Origin: Clostridia bacterium
Lineage (GTDB): Bacteria > Bacillota_A > Clostridia > Oscillospirales > CAG-272
Direction of reading: 5' to 3'
DNA length: 7,580 nucleotides
NCBI GenBank assembly: GCA_017408625.1
Contig: JAFQUG010000059.1
Coordinates: 1 to 7,580, forward strand
Made by a program: the position numbers and the translations under genes. Below, piece by piece: positions 1 through 6,473 of this stretch. A model generated the notes under the pieces. The model searched no databases. It worked only from the letters and a program-made list of their open reading frames with translations, and was not told the DNA's origin. The number at the start of each line of letters is the position of its first letter. Positions within the stretch are counted from its first letter, which is position 1.

Positions 1-37
1 CCCCCTACGGTTGGTATCTTTTTTGAAAAAAAAACGG

Positions 38-70
38 ACACGGAGATTGATTTTGATACAATCTCCGTGT
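38..70 (-). terminator. Intrinsic terminator of the HIT-glycoside hydrolase operon
   Basis: A perfect 12-bp stem pairs positions 38-49 with 59-70 around a 9-nt loop (50-58). Read on the minus strand, the hairpin is followed after three bases by nine consecutive T residues (34 down to 26), the classic rho-independent layout. It lies about 45 nt past the stop codon of the glycoside hydrolase and is the natural end of that operon. On the plus strand the following tract is weaker (TAATTTTT, 71-78), so some two-way activity is possible. Confidence 0.82.
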
Positions 71-89
71 TAATTTTTCGCTAATTTCT

Positions 90-112
90 CAGCCCCATGG
101 GCTGTTTTTTTT
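90..112 (+). terminator. Intrinsic terminator for an off-window plus-strand gene
   Basis: A 6-bp G+C-rich stem, CAGCCC (90-95) with GGGCTG (99-104) around a 3-nt loop, is followed directly by eight T residues (105-112) on the plus strand. On the minus strand it is preceded by A residues and has no T tract, so it is oriented rightward. It would stop transcripts arriving from a gene left of the window, just before they enter the 3' end of the oppositely directed glycoside hydrolase. Confidence 0.7.
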
Positions 113-114
113 AT

Positions 115-2667
115 TCAATATTCAATCAACTTGACAGGTCCGAGCAATCCCGAGGGAGGGATGGGCATGCAATGCGAGAATTTGTCTCTTGCTTTGCCGA
201 CCAGCGTGTTTGCCACCTCGATTGTGATCACGTTCTCCCCTGCGGTCAAATCATCCGAAATGGGGAATGCATACGGCGCTGTGATGCGGATGCCTGCGCA
301 TTTTCCGTTGACAAAAACTCGGGCCGTATGTCCGACGCGACCAAGATCCAGCGAGGCCTTTGCGGGCACGTTCTCTGCGTTGAGCGTAAAGGTATAGCGC
401 GCAATGCCCGAGAATGCGGGTTTTTCGGCAGCCGAGGTCAGGCTGACCAGACGGTCGGTGGTCTTATACGGATAAAACGCATCAAGATCATCGGAATCCG
501 CCAGCGAAATATCAAACGTAGGTGTCAGCACAGTCTCACGAATGGGCATGGGCAATGCTTCAAGCTCTGCAGCGTCACAACCAAACACCAAAATCTCGGA
601 CTGACCCGGCAGCAGCTCGACTGTAATCTTGCCGTCCTCGGTCTTGCCCGCATAAGTCGCGTCCTCGATCATGCGCAATCTTGCAAACTCCCCTTGCACG
701 GGCAGCGTGATTGTCGCACACGCGGTCTTGACGCTGTCCTCGTTGAAGAACATAAACACGTCACAACCGTCTCTCTTGACGTGATAGTGGCGCAACAGAG
801 GGCAATCGCCATCCACCTTGATATCGGCAAGACCCAGCGAGTAAATATGATCGGGAATCTCTTCTGCAACCACAAAGCGTCCCCAAACTCCTGCTGCCCG
901 ACCATCACAATGCAGCACGGGAACGCCTGCATGATGAATGCGGTTGATGCACGCGCGCAAGCTCTCGGGGATCTCCTTTGCGTAAGGTACGACCAGCGCA
1001 CCGTACGCCTCACCGTTGACAAGCAGTTTGCCATCCGCTATCTCAGCCTTTTCCAGCATTTCAAGGCAGATGATATCGTAGCACAAATGCGCGTCCAGCA
1101 GTGCCTGCGCGGGCACTTGGGTAAAGGTATAGTCGCCTTTCTCGTTCATCCACTCTCCCTCTGCGTGGTACAGCACGGCACAAGAGGTCACGTGCTCGCC
1201 ACCGTAGAGCAGGTGCGCGGCCTTGTTGGCATATTTCATCAAATGGGTAAAGCCCTCAAACTGCGGATCGTGCCCCTCTGCACCAAAGTGCGGCGGGCAA
1301 TCGGGATCGGGATAATCGGGCGAGAATGCATGCGGAATAAAATGATTGATGCCGCGAACCAGCAAAAAGTCGACCAGCCACTTCATCATGGTGCAGCCCT
1401 CGGCCCAGCCGTACGCGCCAAACACCTCGCACATGGCTCTGCCCTTCATTTGCGGATACTGATGCGCAAGTGATGCGCCCAGCTGGCCAAGCACGTAATG
1501 ATAAAACGCAGGGTCGGTCAAGCCCGAGGAAAGGCTTGCATTATGGATATGGTGCGCCATACCCGGCATGACCTGATGCAGCACGATATCAATACCTGCC
1601 ATGTCCTGTCCCTCCAAGGCGCGGAAATAGTGCCCCGCACCAACCGCGGGACGCGCGTGGCAGTTATAGTCCTCGATGATGTGACCGATGTACATCACGC
1701 CTCTCTCGCGGCACCAGTTGCCGATCATGTAACCAAAATTGTCGCGATACAGTGCGGTGATCGCATTCATGTAAGCAAGGCGCGTGGTGGGAGCATGCTC
1801 GCTCCAATACCACAGCTCAGCCATATAAGGCAGTGCGAACTCGCCCATCTCTGCGCTCATCAGCTCGATAACGCGCGGATTGTACGGCAGTGCCATGCCC
1901 ACCGTGCCCACAGGACGCTCATGTCCGCAGGGGTCTGTTGGATGACGTGTGGCCATGCTGTTGCCAAATGAGGGCTCATCCGAGAAAAAGCCTACCAAGG
2001 TGTTGCCAAAATATGCCTTATAATGCTCGTAGTGTGGCTCGTAGACCGCCTCGAGCAGCACTCTGCAGGACTCTTCGGATACCATATCGATATAGTTGGC
2101 GCGATTTCCTCTGCGGGAATTGGTATAAATAAATACGCGCCAAAGTCCCTCGGGCACGTCAAAAAACGCGTACCCCTCCTTGAGCGTGGGTGTCAGATCG
2201 ATATAACAGCCCGTTGTCTGCTCGCCTTCGTCGGTACGTCTGAAGGCATAAACACCCAAAATTTCGTCATCCTCCCAGGTCGTGCTGACCAAAAAAGAGG
2301 TCTCGGGGGCAGGCCCCATGACGTCAATATGATCCTCAATGATCTCACGCTGGCGCAGATGCGGATACTTTGTTTCAATCAGACCATTTGCATATCCCGT
2401 GGGATATCGCTTGTCGTCAAAGATCCACACCTTCATCCCGCGCTTTTCGCATTCGGACAGGATCACGTCCAGATCCGCCCACCAGCCGGGACCGCAAAAA
2501 TCGGGATGCGGGCGGGATTCCACGCAAAGCGCGCGGCAGCCGCTCTTGTAAATACGCTCGATTTGTGCAGGAATGCGATCACGGTGCGTGCCGTGCTGCC
2601 AGTAGAAAGGAAGCAGATAATTCTCTTCTCGCCCCGCAAGGACGTCGCTCAGTCTGGTGTCCATCAT
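115..2667 (-). CDS. GH106-like glycoside hydrolase (alpha-L-rhamnosidase-like), no signal peptide
   Basis: Large glycoside hydrolase of 850 aa from the ATG at 2667; a second ATG follows at 2664. The first ~95 residues carry a TIM-barrel signature of the GH106-like group: PFYWQHG near residue 20, GPGWW (59-63) before an Asp-rich helix, then IFDDKRYPTGYANG (82-95). Acidic motifs that could hold catalytic or metal-binding residues are FFSDEPSF (227-234) and CEVFGAYGW (413-421). The last ~110 residues form a GH2-type jelly roll, with LDLGRVGHTARVFVNG (773-788) and a final GLLGPVKL, which is typical of GH106 C-termini. No signal peptide or membrane segment is present, so it probably acts in the cytoplasm on imported oligosaccharides. 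A further in-frame ATG lies upstream at 2703, inside the HIT gene, but the 2667 start abuts the HIT stop and fits the domain start. No Shine-Dalgarno precedes it, suggesting translational coupling. Family level is fairly sure; substrate is not. Confidence 0.78.
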   Translation of the reverse strand: MMDTRLSDVLAGREENYLLPFYWQHGTHRDRIPAQIERIYKSGCRALCVESRPHPDFCGPGWWADLDVILSECEKRGMKVWIFDDKRYPTGYANGLIETKYPHLRQREIIEDHIDVMGPAPETSFLVSTTWEDDEILGVYAFRRTDEGEQTTGCYIDLTPTLKEGYAFFDVPEGLWRVFIYTNSRRGNRANYIDMVSEESCRVLLEAVYEPHYEHYKAYFGNTLVGFFSDEPSFGNSMATRHPTDPCGHERPVGTVGMALPYNPRVIELMSAEMGEFALPYMAELWYWSEHAPTTRLAYMNAITALYRDNFGYMIGNWCRERGVMYIGHIIEDYNCHARPAVGAGHYFRALEGQDMAGIDIVLHQVMPGMAHHIHNASLSSGLTDPAFYHYVLGQLGASLAHQYPQMKGRAMCEVFGAYGWAEGCTMMKWLVDFLLVRGINHFIPHAFSPDYPDPDCPPHFGAEGHDPQFEGFTHLMKYANKAAHLLYGGEHVTSCAVLYHAEGEWMNEKGDYTFTQVPAQALLDAHLCYDIICLEMLEKAEIADGKLLVNGEAYGALVVPYAKEIPESLRACINRIHHAGVPVLHCDGRAAGVWGRFVVAEEIPDHIYSLGLADIKVDGDCPLLRHYHVKRDGCDVFMFFNEDSVKTACATITLPVQGEFARLRMIEDATYAGKTEDGKITVELLPGQSEILVFGCDAAELEALPMPIRETVLTPTFDISLADSDDLDAFYPYKTTDRLVSLTSAAEKPAFSGIARYTFTLNAENVPAKASLDLGRVGHTARVFVNGKCAGIRITAPYAFPISDDLTAGENVITIEVANTLVGKARDKFSHCMPIPPSGLLGPVKLIEY

Positions 2668-2668
2668 C

Positions 2669-3007
2669 TTATGCAAGCGACTCGGGCAGCTTTGTGCCTC
2701 CAAGCAGATGAAAATGCAGGTGTTTTACGCTCTGGCAGCCATCCTCGCCGCAGTTGGTGATCACGCGGTAGCCGTTCTCCAGACCGCAAGCCTTGGCAAC
2801 AGCGGGAATTGCCTCAAAGATCTTGGCAACGTACACGCTGTTTTCTGCATTGACCGCATCGGCGCTGTCCATATGCTGCTTGGGAATCAGCAGCACGTGC
2901 ACGGGTGCCATGGGCGCAATATCGTAAAATGCATAGACGTATTCGTCCTCATACACCTTTTTGGAAGGGATCTCTCCCTCAATAATTCTGCAAAACAAGC
3001 AAGCCAT
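2669..3007 (-). CDS. HIT-family (HinT-like) nucleotide-binding hydrolase
   Basis: A 112-aa histidine-triad protein of normal family length. HinT-type members hydrolyse purine nucleoside phosphoramidates and acyl-adenylates in the cytoplasm. Numbered from the upstream ATG at 3010, the N-terminus has the CxxC pair (C4, C7) and CLFCRIIEGEIPSKKVYED, followed by the PKQH segment (H46). The triad GCQSVKHLHFHLLGG holds H97, H99 and H101 near the C-terminus. Two ATGs are adjacent (3010 and 3007). The Shine-Dalgarno AAGGAG (3020-3015) stands 7 nt from the 3007 ATG and 4 nt from the 3010 ATG, so 3007 is preferred. It is the first gene of a two-gene operon; the glycoside hydrolase ATG follows its TAA after one base. 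HIT genes occur in many contexts, so the pairing does not by itself imply a sugar role. Confidence 0.93.
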   Translation of the reverse strand: MACLFCRIIEGEIPSKKVYEDEYVYAFYDIAPMAPVHVLLIPKQHMDSADAVNAENSVYVAKIFEAIPAVAKACGLENGYRVITNCGEDGCQSVKHLHFHLLGGTKLPESLA

Positions 3008-3018
3008 CATAAATCTCC

Positions 3019-3047
3019 TTTACAAAAGCATAAGATTATGATATAAT
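3019..3047 (+). promoter_or_regulatory. Sigma-A-type promoter of the FkbM methyltransferase gene
   Basis: TTTACA (3019-3024), a 17-bp spacer and a perfect TATAAT (3042-3047) point rightward. Predicted initiation is near 3054, leaving a leader of about 38 nt before the ATG at 3093. The -35 hexamer overlaps the HIT gene's ribosome binding site (3015-3020), and the -10 shares two bases with the opposing promoter. Confidence 0.82.
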
Positions 3048-3059
3048 TGTAGCATAATC
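3034..3059. promoter_or_regulatory. Inverted repeat centred on the divergent promoters; possible operator
   Basis: GATTATG (3034-3040) and CATAATC (3053-3059) form a perfect 7-bp inverted repeat around a 12-bp core. The core TATAATTGTA (3042-3051) is itself nearly palindromic. The centre, 3046.5, is also the centre of both promoters. The dyad could be a regulator binding site covering both -10 elements, or simply a by-product of a symmetric promoter. No regulator gene is in view. Confidence 0.5.
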
Positions 3060-3074
3060 AAGCTTATTTGTCAA
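3046..3074 (-). promoter_or_regulatory. Sigma-A-type promoter of the HIT-glycoside hydrolase operon
   Basis: On the minus strand a perfect -35 TTGACA (3074-3069) is followed by a 17-bp spacer and a -10 TACAAT (3051-3046). Predicted initiation is around 3039, giving a leader of about 32 nt that contains the AAGGAG ribosome binding site of the HIT gene. The -10 overlaps the -10 of the opposing promoter by two bases. Confidence 0.85.
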
Positions 3075-3092
3075 CAAAAGAAAGGACATATC

Positions 3093-4202
3093 ATGCCATA
3101 TTCCGCATATCCCGATCTGTGGGAATATCTAAAAAACACAGACAAGCACGTAGTCATGTACGGCATGGGCAACGGTGCAGATAAGATCTTGGCCGTGGCA
3201 GATGCCAAGGGCATCACGGTGGAGGACTTTTTTGCAAGCGACGGCTTTGTGCGCGGGCACTCATTTCATGGCAAGCGCGTGCTTTCTTACAGCGAAGCCA
3301 AGCAAAAATACGGTGCAGACAACATGATCGTGCTGCTCTCCTTTGCCTCTTCCCTGCCGGACGTGATGGAAACCATTCTGCGCGTGGCAGATGAATGTGA
3401 GCTTTACGCACCCGACGTACCCGTATTTGGCGACAATCTGTTCGACTCAGCCTTTTACTTGGAGCACAAGCAGCATTTTGACGCTGCGCGCGCCCTGCTT
3501 GCAGACGAGGAATCGGTACGCATGTTCGATCTGATCATCGCGTACAAGCTCACGGGGGACTTAAAATATCTGTTGGATGCCGAGAACGATCCCGACGAGT
3601 CTTTTACACAAATTCTGCCCTCTCACACCTTCCGCACTGCGGTCGATCTGGGTGCTTACAACGGAGACTCGGTACGCGCGCTTGCACCTTATGCGCCAAA
3701 TTTACAAACGGTTTACGCACTTGAGCCGGATGCGCGCAATTATCGCAAGCTTTGCGCATATGCTGAAGAGGAGACCCGATTCACGGTGCATCCGCTGCCC
3801 TGGGCCGCATGGAGCGAGGATACCACGCTTTATTTTGACGCTTCCGGCAACCGCAACGCGGGTGCTGCGCAGAATACCTCCGGCGTCCTGTTGCCTCGCG
3901 CAGGCAAAATCAAAGAGGTCGAGGCACGCTCGGTGGACGGCATTCTGCAGGGAGCGCACTGTGACTTTATCAAATTCGACGTAGAGGGCTCGGAGCAAAA
4001 GGCTCTGCATGGCTGCCTCCAAACCATCAAGGCGCACGCCCCCGCGCTGCTGGTTTCCTGCTACCATCGCAGCGAGGATCTTTACCTGCTTCCGCAGCTT
4101 TTGCACGACATGCATCCCGATTATCGGCTGTATTTGCGCAGATTTCGCTATTTTCCTGCGTGGGATATCAATTTATATGCAATTTCTTCAAACAAAATAT
4201 GA
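3093..4202 (+). CDS. FkbM-family SAM-dependent methyltransferase
   Basis: A 369-aa predicted methyltransferase, probably cytosolic; no signal peptide or membrane helix is seen. Residues ~19-110 resemble a small Rossmann-type domain (VVMYGMGNGADKIL, 20-33), as found ahead of the catalytic domain in many clostridial FkbM proteins. The catalytic part (~180-365) has AVDLGAYNGDS (183-193, SAM-binding motif I), the acidic EPD at 211-213 ending strand 2, DFIKFDVEGSE (291-301), and the conserved tail with SCYHRSEDL (322-330), LRRFRYFPAWD and LYAI. FkbM enzymes O-methylate sugars or polyketides; the acceptor here cannot be told. The ATG at 3093 has AAAGGA (3081-3086) six bases upstream. It is transcribed from its own divergent promoter. 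No terminator is visible before the next gene's promoter, so read-through into that gene is possible. Confidence 0.9.
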   Translation: MPYSAYPDLWEYLKNTDKHVVMYGMGNGADKILAVADAKGITVEDFFASDGFVRGHSFHGKRVLSYSEAKQKYGADNMIVLLSFASSLPDVMETILRVADECELYAPDVPVFGDNLFDSAFYLEHKQHFDAARALLADEESVRMFDLIIAYKLTGDLKYLLDAENDPDESFTQILPSHTFRTAVDLGAYNGDSVRALAPYAPNLQTVYALEPDARNYRKLCAYAEEETRFTVHPLPWAAWSEDTTLYFDASGNRNAGAAQNTSGVLLPRAGKIKEVEARSVDGILQGAHCDFIKFDVEGSEQKALHGCLQTIKAHAPALLVSCYHRSEDLYLLPQLLHDMHPDYRLYLRRFRYFPAWDINLYAISSNKI

Positions 4203-4220
4203 CAAATATCGCCTTGGTTA

Positions 4221-4249
4221 TTGACAAATCGTGAATATTAGTTTATAAT
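4221..4249 (+). promoter_or_regulatory. Perfect-consensus promoter of the small membrane protein gene
   Basis: TTGACA (4221-4226), a 17-bp spacer and TATAAT (4244-4249) match the housekeeping-sigma consensus at all twelve positions. Predicted initiation is near 4256, so the leader is about 39 nt. A small hairpin, TGAC (4258-4261) with GTCA (4267-4270), could form at the extreme 5' end of the mRNA. Confidence 0.9.
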
Positions 4250-4294
4250 GAAACAACTGACACACCGTCATAAAAAATATTTTGGAGGTTTATC

Positions 4295-4660
4295 ATGCAG
4301 CTCAACGGTTTTGATAATTTCATTCTGAAGATTCCGAATACCGCAACCAACGTATTCACCGATCAGGAAAAGGAGAAGTACAACGTATGGAACATCGTTC
4401 TGTCCATTCTCAGCTACATCTTCCCTCTGGTCAGCTTCATCATCGCTCTGATCCTGCGTAACAAGGATAAGGATTCCGCTCTGCTCGGCTATCTGTGCAA
4501 CCAGGCTATCTGGATGTTCATTCTGAGCTTCATCGGCGTCATCCCCGTTCTGGGTCAGCTTGCTTTCTTGTTCCTGGGTGTTGTTGTGATTTACGGTAAC
4601 CTTACCGGTAAATTCTTCGACCTGCCCCTGGTTGGCAGCGTTAAGATCATCAAGTATTGA
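4295..4660 (+). CDS. Small membrane protein, DUF4870/Tic20-like
   Basis: A 121-aa protein with three likely membrane helices: residues ~31-54, ~63-82 and ~83-101. Helices 1 and 2 are joined by a short charged loop RNKDKDS (55-61). The layout, with a Pro-containing first helix, a charged loop, the NQA motif (69-71) at the start of helix 2, and a C-terminal LTGKFFDLPLVGSVKII after helix 3, resembles DUF4870 proteins, which are of this length and have no firm function. It has no signal peptide and no catalytic motif. The start is well supported: GGAGG (4284-4288) lies six bases before the ATG, behind a perfect-consensus promoter. Codon choice differs from its neighbours, with many CTG, CGT, GGT, GCT and ATC codons, as expected for a highly expressed gene. 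The DUF4870 match is from memory of the pattern and is only moderately certain. Confidence 0.8.
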   Translation: MQLNGFDNFILKIPNTATNVFTDQEKEKYNVWNIVLSILSYIFPLVSFIIALILRNKDKDSALLGYLCNQAIWMFILSFIGVIPVLGQLAFLFLGVVVIYGNLTGKFFDLPLVGSVKIIKY

Positions 4661-4676
4661 TTTTTTGCAAATCATA

Positions 4677-4707
4677 AAAAACGCTCGTGCTGTGCACGAG
4701 CGTTTTT
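4677..4707. terminator. Bidirectional intrinsic terminator between convergent genes
   Basis: A 14-bp perfect stem pairs 4677-4690 with 4694-4707 around a 3-nt loop (TGT). The core GCTCGTGC is G+C-rich; the outer five pairs are A-T, so each strand ends its hairpin in a T run. It lies 16 nt after the small membrane protein stop and 9 nt past the end of the oppositely oriented esterase gene, and should serve both transcripts. Confidence 0.9.
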
Positions 4708-4716
4708 CTTTTCGTT

Positions 4717-6450
4717 TTATTCTTCGGGAGCTGCAAAGAATGCACCTGCAGGGTTGCCGTAGCTGTTACACAGGTTGATCTGGTTACCAAAGAAATTGTT
4801 GGCCACACCGTTATAAACCACGCCGTTCTTCATGCTCGCAGAGCAGGTCACGGTGATCTGATTGGGAGCCGTGATCTCTGCAGAGATGGTTGTTCCCTTC
4901 TTGTTGTTGATCGTGTAGGACGTTCTCATAAAGGTAAAGCCGTTGACCGTCGTGCCACCGTCCGTAGTGGTCAGACCCTCGCCCACGTTGGTAAAGGTCA
5001 GCACGGCAGACTTGTAATCAGCCGAGAATTCCACCGACTCAAGGATCGGGCCGGTCGCACTTTCCAGAGTGCCCGCGTCGCCGCGTACGGCTGCAGCAAG
5101 CTTTGCAAGGCGCAATCCTTGGTCAAACTTGCAGTCGGGATGCAGGCTGTTGAAGTAGGTATCGTCCGCCCAAAGGTCGCTGGAAACCGACAGATAGGAG
5201 TTGGGAAGCGTCAGCGGGATCGCACCCACCACGCAGCGGATCAGACCCAGATCCATGTAATGCCAGTCGCCCGACTGGTCGGGATGGCTTTCGGAAATAG
5301 TGGGGAATTCTACCATGTAGACCGCAAAATCGGGGTTGGTAACGTTATGCGTCGAGCGCATATAGGTCATAAAGGCTGAGAAGCGTTCGATGAATTCCGA
5401 TGCGTGCGCGCGCTGGAAATCGCTCTCGCCCTGATACCATACAAGGCCCGCCATAGCGTACTTTTCAAAGGGATACATGTAATGATTGTACATATATCTC
5501 GCCCAGACTGCGTTAACGCCCTCGGGCACGTAAATGCCATCTTTATCATTCCAGCGGTCGGACTTTGTGGCGTCAGCCACCTCGTTGGGCAAGAATGCAC
5601 CCAATGGCTGGCCGTTGCCGTCGATCTCAATCACGCCTACCGGGACCTTCCCCTCGGTCATCTGCACGAAATTCCATGCAAAGCAGTAGCCGATCGCGGT
5701 AAAGCGGTTGACGCTTGTGGAATTGGGCTTTTCCCAGGTGCGGTTATGCACAACGTCGGGACAAACCTCGGTCGTACCTCTCTTGGGATAGCCGTGCGCT
5801 TCGTTTTCATTGAGCGTATTGTAGTGCAGACGGATCGGCAGGGATTCGTCGATCATATTCGCACCGTAGTTTTCTTTGTCCGTATTCGATGCAGAGAGAT
5901 AAGAGCCGAAGGAGTACGCCACGTTGGACTGACCGATGACCATGTAAACGTCACCCACCAGCACGTCGTCGAATAACACTTCCTTGCTGTCGGTATAGAT
6001 CTTCATGGAGTTGCCAAGCTCTGCACAGGCGGACAGCTTTGCGCCAAACTGAATGGTCCATTCGCCGTTTTCAATCAAAGCCTCGGCAAACATGCCCATA
6101 AACTCACCCGAGACCTTTTTGCCATTCTCGGATTCGGGTGCCCAACCCCAAACGCGCAGCTTTTCACCGCGCTGCACCACCATATCCGAGGTAAACACCT
6201 TGGAAACGGTAAAGTCTGCAGCATATGACGCATCCAGCGTCTCACCGATCATGACGTCAATGTCCTGTTCGGTAGTCTCTTCCTCGGGAGTCGTCTGCTC
6301 GGTCGTATCGGTATTGGTGGCAGGCTCAGTGGTAGGCTCAGTGGTAGGCTCCTCGGTCGAAGCATCTTTCGAGCCGCCCTCGCATGCAACGGCACTGACC
6401 AGCATGATACCGCAAAGCAGAAAAAGAATGGTTCTGAGAATCGTTTTCAT
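4717..6450 (-). CDS. Sialate O-acetylesterase-family (SGNH) lipoprotein
   Basis: A 577-aa surface esterase, predicted to remove O-acetyl groups from sialic acids or other acetylated glycans. A lipoprotein signal ends at SAVAC, with C23 as the lipidation site. A Thr/Glu/Pro-rich tether follows (~28-63). Next come the family's N-terminal beta segment (SKVFTSDMVVQRG, 83-95, and RVWGWA, 99-104), the catalytic block GDVYMVIGQSNV (166-177, nucleophile Ser175) and VWYQGESD (337-344). SLHP (435-438) holds the catalytic His437. The tail (~468-570) matches the family's C-terminal beta domain, ending QINLCNSYGNPAGAFF. The acid expected just before the catalytic His is not obvious: Asn434 and Ser435 sit there. 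Members also include acetylxylan-type esterases, so the substrate is open. AAGGAA (6461-6456) precedes the ATG. It follows the cysteine desulfurase by 23 nt with no promoter seen between, so the two are probably co-transcribed. Confidence 0.88.
   Translation of the reverse strand: MKTILRTILFLLCGIMLVSAVACEGGSKDASTEEPTTEPTTEPATNTDTTEQTTPEEETTEQDIDVMIGETLDASYAADFTVSKVFTSDMVVQRGEKLRVWGWAPESENGKKVSGEFMGMFAEALIENGEWTIQFGAKLSACAELGNSMKIYTDSKEVLFDDVLVGDVYMVIGQSNVAYSFGSYLSASNTDKENYGANMIDESLPIRLHYNTLNENEAHGYPKRGTTEVCPDVVHNRTWEKPNSTSVNRFTAIGYCFAWNFVQMTEGKVPVGVIEIDGNGQPLGAFLPNEVADATKSDRWNDKDGIYVPEGVNAVWARYMYNHYMYPFEKYAMAGLVWYQGESDFQRAHASEFIERFSAFMTYMRSTHNVTNPDFAVYMVEFPTISESHPDQSGDWHYMDLGLIRCVVGAIPLTLPNSYLSVSSDLWADDTYFNSLHPDCKFDQGLRLAKLAAAVRGDAGTLESATGPILESVEFSADYKSAVLTFTNVGEGLTTTDGGTTVNGFTFMRTSYTINNKKGTTISAEITAPNQITVTCSASMKNGVVYNGVANNFFGNQINLCNSYGNPAGAFFAAPEE
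6323..6346. repeat. Two 12-bp tandem repeats coding for part of the lipoprotein tether
   Basis: GGCTCAGTGGTA occurs twice in tandem (6323-6334 and 6335-6346), with a partial, diverged third copy starting at 6347. On the minus strand each unit encodes four residues of the TTEP/TEEP type in the esterase's tether. The unit is a multiple of three, so copy-number change would alter tether length without a frameshift. Confidence 0.75.
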
Positions 6451-6473
6451 AGCAATTCCTTTCTTATATTCAA

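Noticed and set aside
1..25. C-run followed by a T-run at the left edge, resembling the right arm of a terminator
   Set aside because: The left arm would lie outside the window, so it cannot be supported.
97..1473. A 458-aa open frame on the plus strand opposite the glycoside hydrolase
   Set aside because: It lies entirely antisense to a well-supported gene, starts inside the rightward terminator region, has no ribosome binding site, shows no recognisable domain and is Cys/His/Arg-rich as expected of a shadow frame in moderately G+C-rich DNA.
4200..4225. A terminator after the methyltransferase gene
   Set aside because: I searched the region past the stop for a G+C-rich stem with a T run and found none. 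Only weak A+T-rich complementarity is present.
4248..4325. Possible leader peptide ORF overlapping the small membrane protein start
   Set aside because: Its ATG lies within the -10 element, upstream of the predicted transcription start, so it would not be in the mRNA.
4687..5976. Open frames of 230 and 190 aa on the plus strand opposite the esterase lipoprotein
   Set aside because: Both are antisense to a gene with clear catalytic motifs along its length, and neither has recognisable motifs. The first also starts inside the terminator hairpin.
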